In this document: one piece after another, positions 8,262 through 16,767 of the stretch | Layout of the letters: each line of letters opens with the position of its first letter | How positions within the stretch are numbered: position 1 is the first letter of the stretch | Source: Parafrankia irregularis | GTDB lineage: Bacteria; Actinomycetota; Actinomycetes; Frankiales; Frankiaceae | Assembly: GCF_001536285.1 (NCBI RefSeq) | Contig: NZ_FAOZ01000020.1 | Coordinates: 1 to 64,000 of the forward strand | DNA length: 64,000 bases | Direction: 5' to 3' | Program-made: the position numbers and the translations under genes | The notes under the pieces: model-generated | Told to the model about the DNA's origin: nothing | Database searches by the model: none | The model's input: the letters and a program-made list of their open reading frames with translations, nothing else

Positions 8262-9311
8262 GTGCAACCGTTAGGGGTTGCCGTGATCGGCGCCGGCTAC
8301 TGGGGCCCGAATCTGGTTCGCAACTTCGCGAGCTCGGGATCATGGCGTCTGCGCTGGGTCTGTGACTTCGACACCGATCGGGCCCGGGCGGTGGCCGGGC
8401 ACCTCGGCGACGTGCGGGTGACCGCGGATCTCGGCGAGGTGCTGTCCGATCCGGAGGTCGCCGCGGTCGCCATCGCGACGCCGGCCGCCAGCCACACGGA
8501 GCTGACTCTCGCCGCCATTGACGCCGGGCGCCATGTCCTGGTCGAAAAGCCATTGGCGGCGACCGCCGCGGACGGCGCGAAACTCGTCGCGGCCGCGCAG
8601 GCCGCCGGGGTCGTGCTGATGTGCGACCACACGTACTGCTACACGCCGTCGGTCATGAGGATTCGGGAGCTCACCCACAGCGGCGAGATCGGCGACATCC
8701 AGTACATCGACTCGGTACGCATCAATCTCGGCCTCATTCAGCCGGACGTCGACGTGTTCTGGGATCTCGCACCGCACGACCTGTCCATCCTCGACTTCGT
8801 ACTGCCGGCGGAATTCGCGCCGCTGTCCGTGACAGCCCTCGGCGCGGATCCCGTGAACGCCGGCCGCAGCTGCGTCGGGTATCTCACGATGCCTCTGCGG
8901 GGCGGCGGGATCGCGCACATCCACGTCAACTGGCTGAGCCCCACTAAGATCCGGAAAACCGTGGTCGGCGGCTCCCGCAAGATGATCGTGTGGGATGACC
9001 TGGAGCCGTCCCAGCGGCTCAGCATCTACGACAAGGGCGTCGAGATCAGCGAACGCCCGCTGGACGACCGGGCCCGCCGGCTCGTCTCCTACCGGGTCGG
9101 CGACATGGTGGCCCCCGCCCTCGCCGAGACGGAGGCACTGCGCGGTGTGGTCACCGAGTTCGCCGACGCGATCCGCGAGGGGCGCCCGGCGCGAACCGAC
9201 GGCTCCTCGGGGCTCCGGGTCCTGAGAATGCTCGAAGCCGCCGCCGAAAGTGCCGCAAAGGGCGGCCAGGCGGTCCCGCTGCCAACCGAAGGGAAAGGTC
9301 TCCCCGCATGA
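8262..9311 (+). CDS. Gfo/Idh/MocA-family NAD(P)-dependent sugar dehydrogenase
   Basis: An N-terminal Rossmann fold (VIGAGYWGPNLVRNF) is followed by the family signature VEKPLAATAADG, with the conserved EKP lysine. DLAPHDLSILDF contributes the active-site His region. Homologues oxidise C3 of UDP-GlcNAc-uronate (WbpB/WlbA type) or act on other NDP-sugars. The next genes (aminotransferases and a WbpD-like acetyltransferase) support a 3-amino-sugar route. The GTG start follows an excellent AAGGAG. It is the first gene of a six-gene operon that ends with the flippase. Confidence 0.88.
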   Translation: MQPLGVAVIGAGYWGPNLVRNFASSGSWRLRWVCDFDTDRARAVAGHLGDVRVTADLGEVLSDPEVAAVAIATPAASHTELTLAAIDAGRHVLVEKPLAATAADGAKLVAAAQAAGVVLMCDHTYCYTPSVMRIRELTHSGEIGDIQYIDSVRINLGLIQPDVDVFWDLAPHDLSILDFVLPAEFAPLSVTALGADPVNAGRSCVGYLTMPLRGGGIAHIHVNWLSPTKIRKTVVGGSRKMIVWDDLEPSQRLSIYDKGVEISERPLDDRARRLVSYRVGDMVAPALAETEALRGVVTEFADAIREGRPARTDGSSGLRVLRMLEAAAESAAKGGQAVPLPTEGKGLPA

Positions 9312-10345
9312 CCGAGATCGCCGGTCGTCGTGTTCTCATCACCGGCGGCGCCGGTCTCATCGGGTCACACATCACCGACCAGCTGATTCCGCACGAGCCC
9401 GCCGAGATTGTCCTCCTCGACAACTTCACCCGCGGCCGGCACGAGAACATCGCCGCTGCGCTGGAATCGGGCCTGGTCACCGTCATCGAAGGTGATGTGC
9501 GCGACGCCGACACCGTCGCCAAGGCCATGGCGGGGGTCGACCTCCTCTTTCACCAGGCCGCGATTCGCATCACCCAGTGCGCCCAGGAACCGCGGCTGGC
9601 CTACGACGTCCTCGCCACCGGAACCTTCAACGTCCTGGAGGCCGCGGTCGAGGCGGGTGTGAGCCGGGTGGTGGCTGCTTCCTCGGCCTCCATCTACGGG
9701 CTGGCCGAGCAGTTCCCCACCGCGGAGAACCACCACCCGTACGACAACCGCACCATCTACGGGGCGGCGAAGCTGTTCAACGAGTCCCTGCTGCGCAGCT
9801 TCAACGACATGTTCGGCCTCGACTACGTGGTCCTGCGCTATTTCAACGTCTACGGGCAGCGCATGGACGCCCACGGCGCCTACACCGAGGTCCTGATCCG
9901 CTGGATGGAGCGCATCGAGCGCGGTGAACGACCACTGATCTTCGGTGACGGCAGCCAGACGATGGACTTCGTCCACGCGGTCGACATCGCCCGGGCCAAT
10001 ATCGCCGCCGCCCGCTCCGACGTGTCGGACCAGGTGTACAACATCGCGAGCGGGCAGGAGACGAGCCTGCTGGAGCTCGCGCGTGCGCTCTGCGAGGCGA
10101 TGGGCAGCGACCTCGAGCCCGAGTTCGGGCCGGAGCGCAAGACCAACCCGGTGCCCCGTCGCCTCGCCGACATCTCCCGGGCCCGGGACGACCTCGGCTT
10201 CGTCGCCTCCATCGGCCTGCAGGACGGCCTGCGTGAGCTGGTGAGCTGGTGGCGCGGGCTCGGCACCACCGCCAGCGGTACCACCACCAGCGGCAGCGCC
10301 GGCGACAGCACCGCCAACACCGCCACCGCGGGATCCGCCCGATGA
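9308..10345 (+). CDS. NAD-dependent extended SDR: NDP-sugar epimerase/dehydratase
   Basis: Features of extended short-chain dehydrogenases acting on nucleotide sugars are visible: GGAGLIGS cofactor loop near residue 13, the SSASIYG serine motif and YGAAK catalytic Tyr-Lys, then RYFNVYG and MDFVHAVDIA. Family members perform 4-epimerisation or 4,6-dehydration; the sequence does not settle which. The last 25 residues are a Thr/Ser/Gly/Ala low-complexity tail after the WWRGLG end of the fold. The ATG overlaps the preceding stop (ATGA). Confidence 0.87.
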   Translation: MTEIAGRRVLITGGAGLIGSHITDQLIPHEPAEIVLLDNFTRGRHENIAAALESGLVTVIEGDVRDADTVAKAMAGVDLLFHQAAIRITQCAQEPRLAYDVLATGTFNVLEAAVEAGVSRVVAASSASIYGLAEQFPTAENHHPYDNRTIYGAAKLFNESLLRSFNDMFGLDYVVLRYFNVYGQRMDAHGAYTEVLIRWMERIERGERPLIFGDGSQTMDFVHAVDIARANIAAARSDVSDQVYNIASGQETSLLELARALCEAMGSDLEPEFGPERKTNPVPRRLADISRARDDLGFVASIGLQDGLRELVSWWRGLGTTASGTTTSGSAGDSTANTATAGSAR

Positions 10346-11565
10346 GCCCGGATTCGGCGATACCGACCGCCGCCGCGCCAGCCAGACCAGCGGCGCCAGC
10401 CATGCTCCCGGTCATGCGGCCGTGGCTGGGTGAGGAGGAGGCCGAGGCCGCCGCCGCCGCGGTCCGTTCGGGCTGGGTGGCCCAGGGCCCGCGCGTCGCG
10501 GAGTTCGAGCGAGCGCTGGCCGCGCGTCTCGGCGCGGACGAGGCCGTCGTCGTCTCCAGCTGCACCACCGCCCTGCACCTGGCGATGGTGCTCACGGGTG
10601 CCGGGCCCGGCGACGACGTCGTCGTGCCGTCGCTGTCGTTCATCGCCACGGCCAATGTGGTCCGTTACGTGGGAGCCCGTCCGGTGTTCGCCGACGTGGA
10701 TCCCATCACGCAGAACGTCACGGCGGCGACGGTCGAGGCGGCGCTGACCCCCGCGACCCGCGCGGTGATCGCTGTCGACCAGGGCGGCATGCCCCTGGAC
10801 GTCGAACCGATCCGCGCCCTGTGCCTTCGCCGTGGTCTCGAGCTCGTGCAGGACTCGGCGTGCGCGATCGGCTCGACATACCTGGGCCGGCCCGTCGGCG
10901 GCGACGCCACACTTGCCGCGTACTCCTTCCACCCCCGCAAGCTGCTCACGACCGGGGAGGGTGGCGCGCTGGTCACCGACCGTCCCGAGTGGGCGGCACG
11001 GGCGCGGCGGCTGCGCGAGCACGGCATGACCGTGAGCGCCGCGGACCGGCACAGCAGCAGCCGCATCGTGATCGAGGACTACGCCGAGACCGGCTACAAC
11101 TACCGGATGACCGACGTCCAGGCCGCGATCGGGCTCGTGCAGATGCGCCGCCTGGACGAGCTGATCGCACGGCGCCGGGAGCTGGCCGCCGACTACCAGC
11201 AGGCCCTCGCCGACGTGCCCGGCCTTCGGGTGTGCGCGGACCCGGCCTACGGCACGGCCAACTACCAGTCCTTCTGGGTCGAGCTGGCCGACGGCTTCCC
11301 CTGCACCCGCAACGGGCTGCTCGAGCATCTGCTGCGGGACGGAATCTCGGCCCGGCGGGGCATCATGGCCGCGCACCGGGAGCCGGCCTACGCCCAGCAG
11401 GGTGAGGTCGACCTTCCCGTGACGGAGCGGCTCACCGACCGGACGGTCATCCTGCCGCTCTTCCACGAGATGACCCAGGACGACGTGGCGAGGGTGGTGG
11501 CGTCCCTGCGCGCGGCGGCACACGGCTCCGCCGCGAGCCCGAGCAACGGCCAGGGCGATGACTGA
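10342..11565 (+). CDS. DegT/DnrJ/EryC1 sugar aminotransferase (first of two)
   Basis: This is a PLP-dependent fold-type-I aminotransferase that installs amino groups on keto-NDP-sugars. The PLP lysine lies in YSFHPRKLLTTGEGG; VLVQ-type aspartate context is in LELVQDSACAIGS; and GYNYRMTDVQAAIG is the conserved family stretch. The first 20 residues are an Ala/Pro-rich lead. The ATG overlaps the SDR stop by ATGA. The 72 bases after its stop hold a perfect palindrome, GCCGTCCGGACGGC (11579-11592). Confidence 0.9.
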   Translation: MSPDSAIPTAAAPARPAAPAMLPVMRPWLGEEEAEAAAAAVRSGWVAQGPRVAEFERALAARLGADEAVVVSSCTTALHLAMVLTGAGPGDDVVVPSLSFIATANVVRYVGARPVFADVDPITQNVTAATVEAALTPATRAVIAVDQGGMPLDVEPIRALCLRRGLELVQDSACAIGSTYLGRPVGGDATLAAYSFHPRKLLTTGEGGALVTDRPEWAARARRLREHGMTVSAADRHSSSRIVIEDYAETGYNYRMTDVQAAIGLVQMRRLDELIARRRELAADYQQALADVPGLRVCADPAYGTANYQSFWVELADGFPCTRNGLLEHLLRDGISARRGIMAAHREPAYAQQGEVDLPVTERLTDRTVILPLFHEMTQDDVARVVASLRAAAHGSAASPSNGQGDD

Positions 11566-11637
11566 AGCGACTGCGGCAGCCGTCCGGACGGCCATGACCG
11601 CCCGAACGGCCCGGACGGTTGGAAGGACGGCAGCCAG

Positions 11638-12777
11638 ATGACCACGGTCGACAGAATTCCCTTCGTGGACCTCGCGGCCGCGCACCACGCGGTTGCGGAC
11701 GAGGTCGCGGCGGGCTTCGCCCAGGTGCTCGCCACCACATCCTTCATCGGCGGCGCCCCGGTCACCGAGTTCGAGCGGGAGTTCGCCGCCTTCAGCGGTC
11801 GCCAGCACTGTGTCGGGGTCGGCAACGGCACCGACGCGATCGAGCTCGCGCTGCGCGCCCTCGGCGTCGGCACTCGCCCCGACGACGAGGTGATCCTGCC
11901 CGCGAACTCCTTCATCGCCACCGCTGAGGCGGTCTCGCGCGCCGGGGCCCGGCCGGTCCTGGTCGATGCCGACGAGACCTACCAGCTGGTGGACCCGGCC
12001 CGGGTCGCCGAGGCCATCACCGCCCGCACCCGCGCCGTGATTCCCGTCCACCTGTTCGGGCAGCTGGCCGCGCTGGAGCAGGTCCAGGAGGTCATCGGCG
12101 GGCGGGAGATCGCGATCGTCGAGGACGCGGCCCAGGCCCAGGGCGCCACCCGCGACGGCGCCGGCATCGGCTCCGCCGGGCCGGCCGCGACCAGCTTCTA
12201 CCCGGGCAAGAACCTCGGTGCCTACGGGGACGCCGGCGCGGCCCTCACCGACGACGCCGACCTCGCCACGACCATGCGGGCGATCTCCTGCCACGGCAGC
12301 CTGACCAAGTACGAGCACACCCACCTTGGTTTCAACTCGCGCCTGGACACCCTGCAGGCCGTGGTCCTGCGGGCCAAGCTCCGCCGGCTCGCGGAGGCGA
12401 ACGAGGCACGCCGCACCGCGGCGGCCCGCTACGACCTGCTGCTCTCGGACGCGGAGAAATCCCTCGGCATCGACCTCGGCCGGCCGCAGGTCGCGCCAGG
12501 AAACGTGCACGTCTGGCACCTGTACGTCATCCGGGTTCCGGAACGCGACCGCGTGCTGGGACGGCTGCAGGCCGCCGGGATCGGCGCCGGCGTCCACTAC
12601 CCGCAGCCGATCCACCGCACCGTGCCCTTCGCCGACCATGCTCCCCGGCCGTGCCCGGTCACGGATCTGCTTGCGGGGCAGATCCTCTCCCTGCCGATCT
12701 ATCCTGAGATCACTGACGCCCAGCAGCAGCGCGTCGTGGAAACCCTGATGAAGGCGTTGGTCGACAATGACAGCTGA
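11638..12777 (+). CDS. DegT/DnrJ/EryC1 sugar aminotransferase (second of two, WbpE/FdtB-like)
   Basis: The N-terminal [17 protein letters not shown], the [11 protein letters not shown] aspartate motif and the PLP lysine in [15 protein letters not shown] follow the WbpE/FdtB type, which forms 3-amino sugars from 3-keto precursors. The C-terminal [10 protein letters not shown] is typical of the same subgroup. It is separated by 72 bases from the first aminotransferase and overlaps the acetyltransferase start by 11 bases. Two aminotransferases in one operon suggest a diamino sugar or two different amino sugars. Confidence 0.9.
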   Translation: MTTVDRIPFVDLAAAHHAVADEVAAGFAQVLATTSFIGGAPVTEFEREFAAFSGRQHCVGVGNGTDAIELALRALGVGTRPDDEVILPANSFIATAEAVSRAGARPVLVDADETYQLVDPARVAEAITARTRAVIPVHLFGQLAALEQVQEVIGGREIAIVEDAAQAQGATRDGAGIGSAGPAATSFYPGKNLGAYGDAGAALTDDADLATTMRAISCHGSLTKYEHTHLGFNSRLDTLQAVVLRAKLRRLAEANEARRTAAARYDLLLSDAEKSLGIDLGRPQVAPGNVHVWHLYVIRVPERDRVLGRLQAAGIGAGVHYPQPIHRTVPFADHAPRPCPVTDLLAGQILSLPIYPEITDAQQQRVVETLMKALVDNDS

Positions 12778-13420
12778 CGTGGCGGTTCACGGCGCGGTTG
12801 ACGGTGTGGTTGGCAGCGCGGTTGACGGCGCGGCAACCACTGCCGGCGGGGTGCGGGCACCGTTCGTCCACCCGGCGGCGCTGTGCGAGAGCGACCAGGT
12901 CGGGCCCGGCACCCGGGTGTGGGCGTTCGCGCACGTCCTGCCGGGGGCGGTGATCGGCGCCGACTGCAACATCTGCGACCACGCGTTCGTCGAGTCCGAG
13001 GTGCGCCTCGGCGACCGGGTGACGGTCAAGAACAACGTGGCGCTGTTCAACGGCCTGACCGTCGAGAACGACGTGTTCCTCGGCCCGAACGCCGTCTTCA
13101 CCAACGACTACAACCCGCGGGCCACCGTCAAGAAGACCAGCGACGACCTGCTCCCCACCGTCATCCGATCCGGGGCCACGATCGGGGCGAACGCCACCAT
13201 CGTCTGCGGCGTCACCATCGGCGAGAACGCCTTCATCGGCGCTGGCACCGTGGTGATCCGGGACGTGCCTCCGGGTGCCATGGTCGTCGGCAACCCGGCC
13301 CGGCACATCGGCTGGATGTGTGCCTGCGGCGAGCGCCTGGGCGACGACCTGGCCTGCTCCTGCGGCACCCGCCACCGCATGGACTCCGCCAGCGGCGGCG
13401 TCGTCACGGATCATGCCTGA
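12767..13420 (+). CDS. WbpD/FdtC-like left-handed beta-helix N-acetyltransferase
   Basis: Hexapeptide (LbetaH) repeats run from about residue 45 to 180. [16 protein letters not shown] and [17 protein letters not shown] match the WbpD/WlbB/FdtC family, which acetylates the 3-amino group of NDP-sugars using acetyl-CoA. The C-terminus carries CACGERL...CSCG, a four-cysteine zinc-ribbon-like end seen in this family. About 30 N-terminal residues are an Ala/Val/Gly-rich extension. It sits directly after the WbpE-like aminotransferase, the order expected if the enzymes act in sequence. Confidence 0.88.
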   Translation: MTADVAVHGAVDGVVGSAVDGAATTAGGVRAPFVHPAALCESDQVGPGTRVWAFAHVLPGAVIGADCNICDHAFVESEVRLGDRVTVKNNVALFNGLTVENDVFLGPNAVFTNDYNPRATVKKTSDDLLPTVIRSGATIGANATIVCGVTIGENAFIGAGTVVIRDVPPGAMVVGNPARHIGWMCACGERLGDDLACSCGTRHRMDSASGGVVTDHA

Positions 13421-15404
13421 TCCGTCCGACGAGAACAGCACGTCGGGTCCGCCGTCACCCCGCGGCCGTCGGCCTTCCGCGGAAGATCAGGAAAGAACAG
13501 TCACCCTCGCCTGGGATCCGGCCCAGCTCGACACCGCGGCGGGCCGGGAACCGGCGGAGGAGGACATCGAACGCACCGTCCTGGTGACCCGACCGGGACT
13601 CCCTCCCAACCGAGAGCCACCGCAGGAGGACATCGAACGCACCGTCCTGGTGACCCGACCGGGACTCCCTCCCAACCGAGAGCCACCGGAAGAGGACATC
13701 GAACGCACTGTCCTGGTGATCCGCCAGCCAGCGACGTCCGGGCCGAGCACCGGCCCGGACGCACTGCTGCAGGTGGGTCCCGGGGAACCCGCGGCGCATG
13801 GGCGCGGGAGGGACGCGTTGGTCCGGCAGGACGCCGAGCCAACGATGATGATCAATAATTTCGCTTCCCACCAGCGGTCGAGCACGGGCGCACTCGCCCT
13901 GCGGCCGGCGGATCTCGGCCCCGTCGTCAACCGGCGCCGGGCCGCCGAGACCCCGGACGCCGAGCTGAGCAGCAAGGTCCGCAAGGGCCTGGGCTGGAGC
14001 TTCCTCAACAACGTCATCTCCCGGGCCGGCGTGCTGATCATCGGGATCGCGCTGGCCCGGATGCTGGTACCCGAGCAGTTCGGCATCTTCACGATCGCAC
14101 TGGCCTCGATGCAGCTGCTCATGAGCCTCAACGACGCCGGGATGACCACCGCCCTGATCCGCTGGGAAGGTGACATCCGCGAGGTCGAACGCACCGGCGT
14201 CACCTTGATCATGATTTTCAGCGCCGGCCTCTACTCGGTCTTCTTCGTGACCGCGCCCCTGATCGCCGAGCTGGCGAACATTCCCGACGCGTCCTGGGTT
14301 CTGCGCGCCCTCGCGCTGACGATTCTCATCGACGCCACCGCGGCGGTGCCGACCGCCCTGCTGACCCGTTCCTACGCGCAGGGCCGGCGCACCATCGCCG
14401 ACACCGCGAACCTGCTCGCCTGGGCCGGGCTGTCCATCGGGCTCGTCGCGAGCGGGATGGGCGTCTGGGCGCTGGTGATCGGACGACTGAGCGGCAACCT
14501 GCTCGGCGCCGCCGTGATCTTCATACTCGCGCCGCGCCGGCCGGGCCCAGGGTTCCGCCGTGACATGGCCAGGCGGCTGGCGGCCGACGGCGTACCCCTG
14601 AGCGGCTCCGCCATCCTGACCGTCTGCATGCTGAACGTCGACACGATGATCGCCGCCCGCATACTGGGCCCGGTTCTGGTCAGCTTCTACGCGCAGGCCT
14701 TCAACCTCTCGAGCTGGCCGGTCAACATGTTCTCGTTCGCCGTCCGGCGGGTCAGCCTGGTCGGGTTCTCCCAGCTCGTCGCCGAGCCCTCCCGGCTGCG
14801 GTACGTCTACGCCCGGTCGCTGGCGTTGCTGGTCGCCGCCACCGTTCCGGTGTGCGTCCTGCTCGTCGTACTGGGAAAGGCGGCCATCGAGGCCGTCTAC
14901 GGCGAGGAGTGGGTACCGGCGGCGGAGGCGCTGCGCCTGCTGGCGCTGCTGTCCATCATCCGGGTCGCCGTCGAGATCACCGACGACCTGCTGGTCGCCG
15001 TCGGCAAGGCCCGGACGATGGTGCGACTCCAGGTGATCTGGCTGGTCGCCCTGGTACCCGCGCTGTCCGTCGGTGCCCATCTGGACGGCGTGCGCGGGGT
15101 CGCCATCGGGCATCTCGGGGTCGCCGTGGTGATCGTGCTGCCGGTTTTCACCCTGGCGCTGCGCGGGCTCGGCTTTCGCCTGTCGAAGGTCGCCCGGCTC
15201 CTGGTCAGGCCGGTGCTCGGGGGTATCGCCTTCGCGGCCGTCGCCCAGCTCGGCCCGCTGGTGACGACCGTACCGGTGCTGCAGGTCCTGATCGGAGGGG
15301 CCGCGGGCACCCTGGTCTACCTGGCCATCGTCGCCCCGATGCGCGGGCTGATCCGGCAGGCCTCCGGCGGCTCCGCCGCGGGCGACTCCCACAGGTCCTG
15401 GTGA
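13413..15404 (+). CDS. MOP-superfamily polysaccharide flippase (Wzx-like) with long phosphosite-like cytoplasmic tail
   Basis: From about residue 190 ([21 protein letters not shown]) the protein is a Polysacc_synt/MOP flippase with 12-14 helices, expected to flip lipid-linked repeat units across the membrane. The first ~185 residues are hydrophilic and contain a 22-residue unit, [14 protein letters not shown] followed by LPPNREPP, twice in full and once in part, plus related EDQERTVTL and AEPTMMI segments. Candidate threonines are T29, T55, T77, T99 and T144. The ATG at 13413 overlaps the previous stop. Ordinary flippases are about 450-500 residues, so the tail is a clear addition. Confidence 0.88.
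   Translation: MPDPSDENSTSGPPSPRGRRPSAEDQERTVTLAWDPAQLDTAAGREPAEEDIERTVLVTRPGLPPNREPPQEDIERTVLVTRPGLPPNREPPEEDIERTVLVIRQPATSGPSTGPDALLQVGPGEPAAHGRGRDALVRQDAEPTMMINNFASHQRSSTGALALRPADLGPVVNRRRAAETPDAELSSKVRKGLGWSFLNNVISRAGVLIIGIALARMLVPEQFGIFTIALASMQLLMSLNDAGMTTALIRWEGDIREVERTGVTLIMIFSAGLYSVFFVTAPLIAELANIPDASWVLRALALTILIDATAAVPTALLTRSYAQGRRTIADTANLLAWAGLSIGLVASGMGVWALVIGRLSGNLLGAAVIFILAPRRPGPGFRRDMARRLAADGVPLSGSAILTVCMLNVDTMIAARILGPVLVSFYAQAFNLSSWPVNMFSFAVRRVSLVGFSQLVAEPSRLRYVYARSLALLVAATVPVCVLLVVLGKAAIEAVYGEEWVPAAEALRLLALLSIIRVAVEITDDLLVAVGKARTMVRLQVIWLVALVPALSVGAHLDGVRGVAIGHLGVAVVIVLPVFTLALRGLGFRLSKVARLLVRPVLGGIAFAAVAQLGPLVTTVPVLQVLIGGAAGTLVYLAIVAPMRGLIRQASGGSAAGDSHRSW
13557..13721 (+). repeat. 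66-bp in-frame tandem repeat in the flippase gene
   Basis: Unit 1 (13557-13622) and unit 2 (13623-13688) are nearly identical; unit 3 (from 13689) keeps the first ~30 bases, then diverges. Units are in frame and add 22 residues each. Near-identity at DNA level suggests recent duplication and possible copy-number variation between strains. Confidence 0.9.
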
Positions 15405-15431
15405 GCCGTCCGCGGGCCGGCCGGTGCTCCG

Positions 15432-16733
15432 CTAGCGCGGGCCGCCGGCCGGGGCGCCGCCAGCCGGGGTGGAGCGGTCCTGGGTGCCCCGGGCCACCGC
15501 CACGTCCGCCCAGCTCGACGGTGCGGGGCCGCCACGGAGCCGGCTGCGTACCGAGGGCGGTATCACTCGGCTGGCGGTGGCCCGCGGCGCGATCGCGGCC
15601 AGATCCCGCAGGATGTCCAGCCGGGCCGGGGGCCGGCTCACCGCCTCGCGCAGGAATCCGTCCAGGTTGCGCCCGCCGACCTCCAGCGAGTAGCGACGCA
15701 GGACGAGATCGCGGGCCCAGCCGCCGAGGCGCGCGCGCAGCTCGGCGTCGACCAGCAGGGTCTCCAGCTGCCCGGCGAGGTCGGACGGGGTGCCGTCGCC
15801 GACGCCGTAGTAGCCCCGCCAGAACAGCGGGGTCACGGTGTCCTCGCTGACCACGGTGGAGAACCCGCGCTCCCCCGTGAGCAGGACGGGCTTACCGAAG
15901 GCCAGGCCTCGCAGCGCGGAGCCGCCCATGCCGAGCACGATGTCGGCGGCGGCGTAGGCACCGCGCGGATCGAGCATCGGGCCCGGCACGGTGACGACCT
16001 CACGGCCCGCCGCCTCGTTCACGACGGCCGCACGGCGCCGCAGGTCATCCTCGGCGGTGCCCGAGCCGACGACGAGGAAGCGCACCGGGTACCGGGCCGC
16101 CAGCTCGCCGACGGCCTCGATGCCCCCGATCAGCCCTTCCAGCTTCAGCCAGCCGACCAGCCGGGAAACGGCGACGACGAGCAGCTCGTCGGCGCCGACA
16201 CCGTGCTCCTTGCGGACGACGGTGCCGTCCACCGCGTCCGGGTCGTCCCGGCCGGTGTCCACCGGTGGCTCCAGCAGCAGCAGCCGGCGGTGCCCCAGCG
16301 AGCGGGCCACGTCGACCGTCTCCTCGGTCCCGAACGTCATCGGCACCGACTTCGGCAGGTGCGCGGACACCGAGAGGTTGTTCATGTCACTGCCGGCGAA
16401 GGGCACCCCCAGCGGCCCCAGCGCCCCCATCGAACCCAGCGCCAGCAGCGCGTTGACGCACTGCGGCCAGTCCCACGCGTGGACGACGTCGGGCCGCTGC
16501 TCCCGGACCACCCGGGCCAGCGCCGCGATCATCCGGGCCGACGGGGCCCCGAAGGCCGCGGGGGCCGGGAGCAGGCGGATCTTCCGTTCGTGCAGCAGTG
16601 CCGCCGCCGGCCCAGGAGTTCCGAAGAAGACCACCTCGTGGCCATGAGCGTCACGCAGCTGGGTGGCCAGGTCGATGGCGTTGGTCTGACTTCCGCCGAT
16701 CTCCAGGTGGTGAGGGTAGACCAGGATCTTCAC
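15432..16733 (-). CDS. Glycosyltransferase family 4-like
   Basis: A GT-B fold is indicated by the N-terminal ILVYPHHLEIGGSQTNAIDLA, where the GG loop binds donor, and by the second domain with VVAVSRLVGWLKLEGL, FLVVGSGTAEDDLRR and the donor-site region ADIVLGMGGSALRGLAFGKP. An E-x7-E motif is not clear in the last segment. The GTG at 16733 has GGAG six bases upstream and starts the fold directly; a longer reading adds a Ser/Pro lead. It follows the giant DUF4082 gene by 34 bases on the same strand, so both are likely one transcript. Confidence 0.82.
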   Translation of the reverse strand: MKILVYPHHLEIGGSQTNAIDLATQLRDAHGHEVVFFGTPGPAAALLHERKIRLLPAPAAFGAPSARMIAALARVVREQRPDVVHAWDWPQCVNALLALGSMGALGPLGVPFAGSDMNNLSVSAHLPKSVPMTFGTEETVDVARSLGHRRLLLLEPPVDTGRDDPDAVDGTVVRKEHGVGADELLVVAVSRLVGWLKLEGLIGGIEAVGELAARYPVRFLVVGSGTAEDDLRRRAAVVNEAAGREVVTVPGPMLDPRGAYAAADIVLGMGGSALRGLAFGKPVLLTGERGFSTVVSEDTVTPLFWRGYYGVGDGTPSDLAGQLETLLVDAELRARLGGWARDLVLRRYSLEVGGRNLDGFLREAVSRPPARLDILRDLAAIAPRATASRVIPPSVRSRLRGGPAPSSWADVAVARGTQDRSTPAGGAPAGGPR

Positions 16734-16767
16734 AGTGCTCTCCGCTCGGGTCAGGTCAGGAGCGGCA

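Noticed and set aside
9880-12639. 919-residue minus-strand frame opposite the aminotransferases
   Set aside because: It mirrors the codon structure of the SDR and DegT genes, which have clear catalytic motifs and start signals.
13455-15392. 645-residue minus-strand frame opposite the flippase
   Set aside because: Gln/Asp/Gly-rich shadow; the plus strand has a canonical MOP transporter.
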